This document shows, one piece after another, positions 45,048-53,700 of a stretch of DNA of 64,000 nt. A model generated the notes under the pieces. It made no database searches and was not told the DNA's origin. It saw only the letters and a list, made by a program, of their open reading frames with translations. A program made the position numbers and the translations under genes. Source of the DNA: Lewinellaceae bacterium (GTDB lineage Bacteria > Bacteroidota > Bacteroidia > Chitinophagales > Saprospiraceae); the NCBI GenBank assembly GCA_020636025.1, contig JACJYQ010000005.1, forward strand, positions 372,001 through 436,000, in the 5' to 3' direction. Each line of letters begins with the position of its first letter. Position 1 is the first letter of the stretch.

Positions 45048-48000
45048 CTATTCCACCAAGACTTTTGCCAGATAATGCCCTTGTTGTCCTTTTACAGTGA
45101 CAAAATAGAGGCCAACCGGCAGTCTGCTTACATCAAGTAACACATCCTCGCCCCTCCATTGGTTTGGTATTGACTGAAACCTACCGAGTAAGTCAAATAT
45201 CTGAAGTGAGCTTTTCTCCAATACATCATTGGCAGCGCAGTTGATGAACGCATTAGCAGGATTTGGAGAACAGTGTAATTTCAAAGTCTTGCTATGTTCA
45301 AAAATTTGCTTCCCCTGCTCCGGATCAGCTTCCTCTGTTGCCGAAACAATGCCTGGAAGCGACTCCCCACACTGCCATTTTTGGTCAAAATTCAGTTGAG
45401 TGAATTCCCCTTGTTCGATGGCGTTATAGCTTGTGATGAACTCATTTTCATCATTGGTGACAACGGTTTCCAGCAAATGTCCGGCGCAGTCGAAAAAGCG
45501 GGTTTCCTGTGAAAACACAGGGGCTTTGGGATCTGGATTGGTAAAGCAAATGCTGGTTGTATAAAAAACACTGATGCCCCTAACCTGTACAAAACCCGCC
45601 CTCGCAATGGTTACCTGGCAACCCGGAGCGGCACAATTCAAATGCATAATGGTATCCACGATCCAGGGAAATGCACTCAGGTTATTCCACTCCGTTCCGG
45701 TACACTGCACATTGCAAATGCCCAGGAATCGATCGTAACTGGGATTTATCTCCAGAATAGTATCTCCAAACGGACAAAACCAGATGATCTTGTCGGCCAG
45801 CGAGTCAATCAGATTATTGCTGAAATCAACCTGGCCGGGTTGCAGGTTTACCAGCATGGTCAATTCTTCCGGCAATTCGCCTTCGATCTGGTTGTTGTTC
45901 ATCTGAAGGGCAGTCAATTCACAGAGATCGCCCAAAATGGGTGGAATTGGTCCCGAAAGGTAGTTTTCTGACACATTGAACGCGCGCATATCCATCCAGG
46001 TTGACAGTACATTGGGGAAACCGCCGCTCAATTGGTTGTTCTTCAAATTGAGCAAGCGGATAAACGGAGTATTCATTTCAGGAATGGCATTCTGAAGGGC
46101 GTTGGCCTCCAGGATCAGCGTATCAAGCGTATTCAGATTCAGGGCCGGCAAAGTGCCAATTAGGTTATTTTGACTTAAATCCAATTTTTGAACACAACCA
46201 TACACATTGGCATTCACACCATACCAGGTCGATATGGCTTGGCCAGGTACCAACCAGTTGGTTTTGTTTGTCCAGTTGGCCCCACCTGTGTTGTTAAAAA
46301 GCTTCACCAGTTCCAGAGAATCCAGCGCTTCATCACAGACTTGGAGATTAATCGGATAGCTATACAAAAACAGATTAGGAACCTGCGGATTTAAGGCTTC
46401 TGCTACGTAACGCCCGGCATCTGTCGCCTTGGGATTGGAAATCAGTAATTTATTGGAATGGACATCGTTCCCCGGTGGAACAGTGTAGGATATTTTATTC
46501 TTGGTCCAGTAGTAAGAATTGTCTGTAAGGTTTTCGTCAATACCAAGTTCTATGGCAACAGGCTGGCCTCTTAATGCCAGAATGGTCGTGTCCTTGTAAA
46601 ACTCCTTTTGAAAACGATACTGAAAAGCTGGGTTTCCTATATTTCCGTTCGGTAGAATATCTGAAAAGGTAAAGCGGTTTTTTTCTATGTAATAATCGAG
46701 CACCGGCAAATCGGGAATCACTCCACGCAGTTCATTATCGCTCACGTCCAGGTAGTACATATTCGGCGTATTTGCAAATTGTGGTATTTGTCCATCCAGA
46801 TGGTTTACGCTTAAATCAAGAAGACTCAAAAGCGGCAAATTGGAAAAATCCGGAATTGGCCCGCTGAGATTACAATTTTTCAAATTCAAATACGACAGTT
46901 GTGGTAAATTGGAGAAATCGGGAATGGAGCCATTGAGGATATTTCCGTTAAATGAAATAGTCTTCAAAAGCGGCAGGTTGGAGAAATCGGGAATAGAGCC
47001 ACTAAGCTGGTTTGCGCCCAGGAGTAAATATTCCAGCATGGGTAAATTAGTAAAATCGGGAATAGGGCCACTCACATTGCATTCTGAAAGCGCAAGAAGA
47101 TTCAATTTGGGCACATTGGTAAAATCAGGAATTGGCCCTGAAACCTGGTTTCTACTCGTAGAAAACTCCTCCAGAAGCGGCAGGTTGGAAAAGTCAGGTA
47201 TAGAACCACTCAAATGATTGAAATCCAGCGAAAGTCTTCTCAAATTAGGCAGATTCGAAAAATCGGGAATTGAACCACTAATTTCCGTAGAGGTTAACTG
47301 GAAAAATTCCAACAATGGCAAATGCGTAAAATCAGGGATTTCGCCACTAATACCCGTATAATTAATGGTCAGGTTTTTCAAGGAGGGCAAATTCAAAAAA
47401 TCAGGAATTGAACCCGTCAGCGGATTATGATCCAATACCAAATATTCCAGATTGGGCAAGTTTGAAAAGTCAGGTACAGTTCCTGTCAGTTCATTATCAT
47501 TAAGAAACAGATTTTTCAAAGTCGGCATGTTTGAAAAATCCCGGACTGTTCCGGTAAACTGATTGTCCCCAAGTGCCAACCATTCGATCTTGCTCAGATG
47601 TGAAAAATCGGGCACTTCTCCCCCAAGATGGAGCTGTTGAATAAACAACTGTGTCAGGTTGGGAAAATGGCTAAAATCCGGAATTGGCCCCTGAAGTGGG
47701 TTTCCGGAAATATCCAGGGTTTGAAGCAATGGGATATTCGAAAAATCAGGTATGGTACCGCTTAGCTGGTTTTCTCCGAGACTAAGGTATATCAGGTTGG
47801 GGAGACCTGAAAAGTCGGAAATTGCTCCATCCAGTTGATTTCTGCCTAAAAACAACCATTTCAATTTTGGTAAAAATGAAAAATCCGGAATATTTCCAGT
47901 GAGTTGGTTGAGTGCCAATCGCAGGTCTTCCAAATTGGGCAGCCCGCTAAAATCGGGTATCTGTCCACTGATCTGGTTATAATCTAACAGTAATCGGGTC

Positions 48001-48302
48001 AGATTTTCAAGCTGGATATCGTACAGGCTGCCTTGTAATTTATTACTTCCCAAATAAAGGGATTTCACGCAACCGTTACCATCAACTTCCACGCCATACC
48101 AGGTATCCAGAGGCATGCCCGGCACCAGCCAGTTGTCCTTGTTTGTCCAGTTGTCGCCATCAAGATTTTGATACAGTTTCACCAGTTCCAGGCTATCGGC
48201 AACAGGATTGCATGTACAATTGGGATGGGCGTTATTGGCGGCCAATTCAAGATTGAACAGGCATAGAGATAGCAGACCAAATGCTATAAAAGATTGTTTC
48301 AT
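45048..48302 (-). CDS. T9SS-exported leucine-rich-repeat protein (longer paralogue)
   Basis: A 1,084-residue secreted protein. The start at 48302 gives the signal peptide MKQSFIAFGLLSLCLFNLELA; ten upstream codons were left out. It has the same layout as the 892-residue paralogue: LRR N-cap (CNPVADSLELVKLYQNLDGDNW), then about 18 LRR units of 23 residues centred on DFSNLPxL. An Ig-like domain (VPPGNDVHSNKLLI, DAGRYVAEA), a second N-cap with about five LRRs and a Cys-containing region follow. The T9SS sorting domain is LKLHCSPNPANAFINC, LQIFDLLGR, LPVGLYFVTVKG. The extra length comes from LRR copy number, a sign of repeat expansion. It is 223 bases upstream of the CHAT gene. The 223-base gap shows no gene. 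Confidence 0.9.
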   Translation of the reverse strand: MKQSFIAFGLLSLCLFNLELAANNAHPNCTCNPVADSLELVKLYQNLDGDNWTNKDNWLVPGMPLDTWYGVEVDGNGCVKSLYLGSNKLQGSLYDIQLENLTRLLLDYNQISGQIPDFSGLPNLEDLRLALNQLTGNIPDFSFLPKLKWLFLGRNQLDGAISDFSGLPNLIYLSLGENQLSGTIPDFSNIPLLQTLDISGNPLQGPIPDFSHFPNLTQLFIQQLHLGGEVPDFSHLSKIEWLALGDNQFTGTVRDFSNMPTLKNLFLNDNELTGTVPDFSNLPNLEYLVLDHNPLTGSIPDFLNLPSLKNLTINYTGISGEIPDFTHLPLLEFFQLTSTEISGSIPDFSNLPNLRRLSLDFNHLSGSIPDFSNLPLLEEFSTSRNQVSGPIPDFTNVPKLNLLALSECNVSGPIPDFTNLPMLEYLLLGANQLSGSIPDFSNLPLLKTISFNGNILNGSIPDFSNLPQLSYLNLKNCNLSGPIPDFSNLPLLSLLDLSVNHLDGQIPQFANTPNMYYLDVSDNELRGVIPDLPVLDYYIEKNRFTFSDILPNGNIGNPAFQYRFQKEFYKDTTILALRGQPVAIELGIDENLTDNSYYWTKNKISYTVPPGNDVHSNKLLISNPKATDAGRYVAEALNPQVPNLFLYSYPINLQVCDEALDSLELVKLFNNTGGANWTNKTNWLVPGQAISTWYGVNANVYGCVQKLDLSQNNLIGTLPALNLNTLDTLILEANALQNAIPEMNTPFIRLLNLKNNQLSGGFPNVLSTWMDMRAFNVSENYLSGPIPPILGDLCELTALQMNNNQIEGELPEELTMLVNLQPGQVDFSNNLIDSLADKIIWFCPFGDTILEINPSYDRFLGICNVQCTGTEWNNLSAFPWIVDTIMHLNCAAPGCQVTIARAGFVQVRGISVFYTTSICFTNPDPKAPVFSQETRFFDCAGHLLETVVTNDENEFITSYNAIEQGEFTQLNFDQKWQCGESLPGIVSATEEADPEQGKQIFEHSKTLKLHCSPNPANAFINCAANDVLEKSSLQIFDLLGRFQSIPNQWRGEDVLLDVSRLPVGLYFVTVKGQQGHYLAKVLVE

Positions 48303-48403
48303 GAGCGAGACCATTATTTTGTAATTCCCCAAGGTATTAATCGCTCGAAATTACGAAACAAAGCCTGATAATAAAATTTGGATATTGGGTAAGGATGTAG
48401 AAG

Positions 48404-48547
48404 GGATTTTCGATATCCGATTTGTTCGATTTCCGATATTCGATTGGATTTGAGATTTAATATGGAAGGACAGCGGATACCTAATTATTGACTGTAACAA
48501 GTCAAATCAAAAATCTGACATCGGATCAAAAATCGGAGATCAGAAAT
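48404..48547. repeat. Word repeats (cgatttccgatattcgatt) with inverted counterpart
   Basis: Left block 48404-48457 has repeated cgatatccgattt / cgatttccgatattcg words. Right block 48503-48547 has complement-type words (aaatcaaaaatctgac, atcggatcaaaaatcgg). The gap between the LRR gene start and the lipoprotein end (338 bases) holds this and a terminator only. Confidence 0.65.
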
Positions 48548-48580
48548 TAAAGGCTTCAACTTTGGATTTTGGGTTGTCCC

Positions 48581-48615
48581 AAAAAAGCCCTCCCGGGAAC
48601 CAATCCGAAAGGGCT
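48581..48615 (-). terminator. Terminator of the lipoprotein gene
   Basis: On the minus strand agccctttcgg and cccgggagggct pair and are followed by six T; it lies 26 bases past the stop codon. Confidence 0.8.
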
Positions 48616-48640
48616 ATAGAAAACATTATTCATTCTACGT

Positions 48641-49441
48641 TTAGCGCCGCAGACGTATCACAAATGACTCTCCGTTATTTAGCGTAATGGTACCAAAGCG
48701 ATCACAGGCGCCATTGCCAAAATCGAGGCTGCGGGTACGAACTCCCAGGGTCATTTCAAGAACGCCTTCCGAGATCCAGCGGCAACTGGCACGCTTGATC
48801 AGCGGCTCCGTGATATTGGCAGAGAAATCAACGCCATTGCGGTTTACCCCAGAGGCAGTGCCTTCACTGCTCCACACATCGTCGTAGTGGGTATCGGTGT
48901 CTCCGCCGGCAATCAGGGTACTGGTGCGTACTTTGCTCCAGGTGGTGGTGGTGCCGTCTTCAAAGGTCAGTTTCATGTCGGTAGCCGTTTTGGTGTAGCT
49001 CCACTGGTCATCGGCATTTTTACCGTTGTTTGTCCAGGTTCTGGTTCCTTCAATTTGCACGCCATCCACGAAGAAATTATCATGGGTGATGGTTCTCAGG
49101 GCTCCTGCATTGCGGATCTCATCTGTTTGGTCTACTATGATCTTGCCGCTGAGTACCCTTCCGTCGGGACGTGTACAGGAGGCGCCAAAATCGATGGTGA
49201 TGGTGTTAGGCCAGGTTCCTTCAGGTTGCGCAAAAGTTACGGTTGGACAAGAGCCGCCACCTCGTTCTTCAACGGCCATGTCAATGTCGAAATCGGTTTG
49301 TTCGGCATAATCCTCGCTAATGGCAAGGTCTTCAGCAGTGGTGATCAGGGAGTTGTCAGATTGGTTATCTGTTTTTTTACAGGATTGAAATGCCGCCAGA
49401 CTGGCAAACAGGGCGACAAGGCACAAGAATGTCTTTTTCAT
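48641..49441 (-). CDS. Lipoprotein of unknown function
   Basis: A 266-residue protein with signal and lipobox (MKKTFLCLVALFASLAAFQSC, then KKTDNQSD). A flexible acidic segment precedes a beta-rich domain: CPTVTFAQPEGTWPNTITIDFGASC, GRVLSGKIIVDQTDEIR, GTRTWTNNGKNADDQWSYT, TWSKVRTSTLIAGG. It ends RFGTITLNNGESFVIRLRR. Several paired cysteines (CPT, SCTR, SCRW, ACDR) suggest disulfides outside the cytoplasm. I do not recognise the family precisely, but the layout is common in Bacteroidota lipoproteins. It has its own terminator. The 295-base gap upstream contains a second word-like stretch. Confidence 0.82.
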   Translation of the reverse strand: MKKTFLCLVALFASLAAFQSCKKTDNQSDNSLITTAEDLAISEDYAEQTDFDIDMAVEERGGGSCPTVTFAQPEGTWPNTITIDFGASCTRPDGRVLSGKIIVDQTDEIRNAGALRTITHDNFFVDGVQIEGTRTWTNNGKNADDQWSYTKTATDMKLTFEDGTTTTWSKVRTSTLIAGGDTDTHYDDVWSSEGTASGVNRNGVDFSANITEPLIKRASCRWISEGVLEMTLGVRTRSLDFGNGACDRFGTITLNNGESFVIRLRR

Positions 49442-49585
49442 GGTGCTTAAAATGTTCTGTTGTTAAATTAACTGGAAAATTCAGGAGATGAAGATGTTTA
49501 CCGGTATTTCATCATCCCTTTGTTCCGATCGGTACATTCACATAGACGCCAAGGCATACCTCGGGTTTAATTACCACTCATCCTT

Positions 49586-49627
49586 TAGATCACAGATTTT
49601 ATGGATTTAAGGATTACACTGATTTAT
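49586..49627. repeat. Word-like stretch (cacagattttatgg-atttaaggatt)
   Basis: The sequence agatcacagatttt-atggatttaaggatt-acactgattt resembles the degenerate cacagatt/ggattac words seen in intergenic DNA of many Bacteroidota. It belongs with the other CDS-boundary words in this window, but only one copy is here. Confidence 0.4.
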
Positions 49628-49736
49628 ATTTTTCATTTACTTTATTGATTTTCAGATGGTTGTGCTTTAGTTGGGTTAAATTTATTTTTTTTGGAAAACG
49701 AGTATTGTCCTTTGGCAAATTGCACAGTTATGTAAT

Positions 49737-50651
49737 TTATTCCTTCATCTTCAATCTTGGATGAAACAAATAAATGGTCTCTTTGAGATACTCTGAGTCA
49801 AGGTGGGTGTAAATCTCCGTTGTGATGATGCTTTCGTGCCCCAGCATATCCTGAACCGCTTTTAGATCGGCGCCACCTTCAACCAAATGAGTGGCAAAGG
49901 AATGTCGGAAGGTGTGCGGACTGATGTTCTTCTTAACTCCCGCTTTTTCCGCCAGCTCTTTCACGATCAGGAATACCATTACCCGGGACAATCTTGCGCC
50001 TCGGCGATTCAAAAACACAATGTTCTCATCTTCCTTTCTGATTTTTGGCAGCAATGGTCTTATATTCTCCAGATAAATACGCAGATGCTTTACCGCCTCC
50101 GGACCAATGGGCACCAGCCGTTCCTTGTTGTTTTTCCCCAATACTTTTACAAAACCTACGTCGAGGAACAGATTACTGATTTTTAGATTTACCAGCTCAC
50201 TCACACGCAAACCACAAGCGTACAACACTTCGATAATGGTGCGGTTTCGCTGCCCGTTTGGCTCCGAAAGATCAATTACATCCAGCATGGACTGGATTTC
50301 CCGGTACGATAATACTTCGGGGATCTTGCGCCTGAGTCTTGGGTTCTCGAGCATTTCTGTCGGGTCGTCCTCCAACAGGTCTTCTACCAGCAGAAACTTG
50401 TAAAAGGCCCTCAACCCGGAAATCAGTCTGGCCTGACTGCTTCCTTCCAGCCCCAGCTTATTGATCCAAAGTATAAACTGCTCGAGATCAGTTCTTTGCA
50501 CAGACAATGGACCTAAATTTGGATTGCTCATTTCCAAATATTGGGAAAATCGATTTACATCGTTCAGATAGGCATCTACCGAGTTTTGGCTGAGCGAGCG
50601 CTCCAGCAACATATAGGCTTTGAAAGCGTGTATGGCAGCAGGCCAGGTCAT
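49737..50651 (-). CDS. xerD: Tyrosine recombinase XerD/XerC type
   Basis: A 304-residue site-specific recombinase, expected to resolve chromosome dimers at dif. The N-terminal SAM-like core-binding domain covers about 5-90 (FKAYMLLERSLSQNSVDAYLNDVNRF). The catalytic domain has all residues: R149 in ACGLRVSEL, a Lys in the GKNNKERLVP hairpin, H246 and R249 in SPHTFRHSFATHL, H272 in DMLGHESI and the nucleophile Y281 in TTEIYTHLD. Length matches cellular XerC/XerD rather than phage integrases. No mobile element surrounds it, supporting a housekeeping role. Which of XerC or XerD it is cannot be settled here. A strong terminator lies just upstream. Confidence 0.92.
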   Translation of the reverse strand: MTWPAAIHAFKAYMLLERSLSQNSVDAYLNDVNRFSQYLEMSNPNLGPLSVQRTDLEQFILWINKLGLEGSSQARLISGLRAFYKFLLVEDLLEDDPTEMLENPRLRRKIPEVLSYREIQSMLDVIDLSEPNGQRNRTIIEVLYACGLRVSELVNLKISNLFLDVGFVKVLGKNNKERLVPIGPEAVKHLRIYLENIRPLLPKIRKEDENIVFLNRRGARLSRVMVFLIVKELAEKAGVKKNISPHTFRHSFATHLVEGGADLKAVQDMLGHESIITTEIYTHLDSEYLKETIYLFHPRLKMKE

Positions 50652-50661
50652 GGCACAAGGT

Positions 50662-50701
50662 AAAAAAATAGCCGTGATGCAACTGTTGGCATCACGGCTA
50701 T
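50662..50701 (-). terminator. Terminator of the giant T9SS protein gene
   Basis: A perfect 13-bp stem (atagccgtgatgc / gcatcacggctat), 8-base loop, and seven T on the minus strand; it ends 11 bases before the xerD ATG. Confidence 0.92.
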
Positions 50702-50719
50702 TGTATCTATAAAAAAATC

Positions 50720-53700
50720 TTACCAGGCAAGTATAAACCTGCCTACAGACCTTTCTCCGTTTTCACTGATGATCTCCAGTGTATACAATCCAGCCGGCAA
50801 TCCTGTTGGCAATGAAATTTGTTTGGCATCGTGGTCGGCCACCACCCTGTCATTGAGGACAATCAGGCCGCGGCTATCCAGCACCCTGAGGTTCAAACGC
50901 TCACCCGACCAGTCGGACAAATCGGCAAACAGGTTCCCACTTGTAGGGTTTGGATACAACAAAATTGCTTTGTCAGCGTCAATTCTCTCTGTAATACCTT
51001 CTGACTGACCATTTCGGTTGTCGCTTTGAACAGATACCCCAATAGGACAATTGAAAGTATTCAATGTTGTCTCGTAGTACGTCTGTGGATAGAGCTTTGT
51101 AATAACCCTCATGAAAGTCGGATGAGACTTATTTGGCAAGGTGCATTCAAACTCTGTTGATTCTCCGTTTGAAATACTGTCTGTAGTTGACTTAAAGCGT
51201 ATGGAATAAAACGGTGCAAAGTTTGGATTGCGCACCAGGTATTCTCTGCCATCTGTGGAAACAAATGTGCTGTTGCTGACCGGACTAGTTGCCACCACCC
51301 CATCAGGCAGTTGAATGGCCGTGTAAATCAATTTGTTGCTGCAATTATTTGTCACCCGTATATGGTATGTATATTCCTGATCAGCATTTGAGGTAATTTC
51401 AATAATCTCATATTGAATACAGCCAATCGTCTTGGTCTCACAGGGTTCTTCTTCCCTCACCATTACTCTGAAACAGCATTCATCAATACTGCCACAACTA
51501 TCGGTAGCTGTATAACAAACCTCCGTCATTCCCGGAGGGAATAAGCTGCCTGAAGCAAGTCCGGCAGTCAGGGTCCATTCAATGCCCGGACAAACACAAT
51601 CGCTGGTTGCTGTAGGCTGTTGATAATCCACAACCACAGGTCCGGTTCCGGGAGCTGTTATCACATTCACATTGAATGGACAGGTGGCTACCAAGGTTGA
51701 GGGACCCGGATCCAGGTATTGAAGCGTATAGGTAACTACCGTGTCGCAGGCACCGGAAGCACCTGGCACCGTAAGGGTTACTGTTCCGGGTTGGGTGTAC
51801 GTCTGTCCACCCAGCACCACCGATTCTCCGATACAGAACTCAACCGTTTCGTCTCTGGTCGGTAGAGGTGAGAATTCCAGCGTATAGGTTTTGATCGTAT
51901 CGCAGCTACCAGTAGTTGATGCAATGGTATCCAGCACTGTACCGGGTTGAGTGTAGCTATTGCCACCAATAACGACCGTTTGGCCCGGACAGAAGAACAA
52001 CATTTCAGAGGCTGTTTCGTACGGCAACCATTCAAGTGTATACGTTACCAAAGTATCACAACCACCCACTCCGGTTATGGTACTCATCACCGTTCCAGGC
52101 TGATCGTATAAAACACCGTCGATGTCCACAGAGGTGCCTGGACAGAATTGAATGATTTCGTCGCGCATTGGTGCCGGCAGCCATTCAAGTGTATAGGTTA
52201 TCATGGTATCGCAATCGCCACCGTTACCCATAATGGTACTCAACACAACACCCGGCTGGGTGTATGATATTCCGTCAATTTCAACAGAAGTTCCGGGGCA
52301 GAAGCGAATGGTATCGGTAAGCTGTGGGCCCGGTATCCATTCAAGCGTGTAGGTGACCAGCGTATCACAGGCTCCCGGCAAGCCACCAGGGACCGTTATT
52401 TGCACGGTACCCGGGTCGGTATAGGTATTGCCGCCGATGGTTACAGAGCTGCCCTGGCAGAATGCAATGGTGTCTTCTCTCATAGGTGATGGCAACCAAA
52501 GCAAGGTATATTCCAATAGAGTATCGCAGCCCCCTCCGGTATTCGGCAAAATGAAGGAAGCTGTGCCCGGTTGATCATACACCTGTCCTTGGATGGTAAC
52601 CGATGTACCCGGACAAAACTCAACTGTATCCAGTATGGTGATCTGTGGCAACAGGAAAATATCTACTCTGATCACCGTATCGCATCCAACGGGCCCTGTT
52701 GCCGGAATGGTGTCAAATACGAGGCCCGGGGTATCGTACCAGATATTTCCAACCAACACAGAATCACCTGGGCAGATGTATGCCGTATCAAACTTGAATG
52801 GCGCCGGTAGCTGATTGAGGAAGTACAATACAATGGTATCGCAACCAATAGTACCAGGAATGGTATCTCTGGCCAAATCCGAGTTTGTGTAGGTTATGCC
52901 ATTAATGGTCACAGATTCGCCCGGACAGAATTGAATGATCTCCGTTTGGTTTTCGTACGGCAATTGATCAATAAAGAAAGTGGCTATGGTGTCGCAGTCA
53001 TTGTTCAGGCCGGGAAGTGTTTCCTGAAATATACCAGGTTGATCGAAGGTGAACCCACGAATGGTCACGGATTTCCCTGGACAAAAGGAGCCATTTTCCT
53101 GTACCTGAGGGCTTTGCAACACCTGCACCTGAACGGTGTCGGTTTGACGGAAACCACAGAAATCGGTAACGGTTACCCTGAACTGCCCAGAGAAATTAAC
53201 CGTAGTAGTTTGGGTAGTCGCACCGTTCGACCATTGATATTTGAAAAAACCGGCACCGGCGTCCAGCGTAGCGCCCTGATTTGGACAAACAGTTTGGTCC
53301 GGTCCAAGTTCCAGCGTTGGAGAATCCGGAATTTGTACCGTAACCGAATCTATGTTATTAAGGTAGTTACATTCAGCTTCTGCACTCAATGGAAAATCAT
53401 CAATATTGAAAGGCGTGCCTGCATTTTCCGGCACATTCACAACAGCAAATATCTGTGCTCCACTTTGCACAAATGCCGGTCCAAACATGCCTTCCAGATC
53501 ATTTAACTCAATTGACCAGCAACTGTCGTTAGTCATCGGATCATAGTCATACGAACCGATGGCATCTGCCGGACTGGTGTATGGATCAGCATTGAAAAAA
53601 GTGATGGTTAAGGCAGGAATTTCGCCACCATCGAGTTCACAAATCGTGAACTGCATGTTCACTTCTCCATTTTCACAGTACACATCATTAATGGCAACCG

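Noticed and set aside
49737..50651. XerD-like gene as integrase of a mobile element
   Set aside because: Length and motifs fit cellular XerC/D, and no att sites, tRNA or cargo genes border it.
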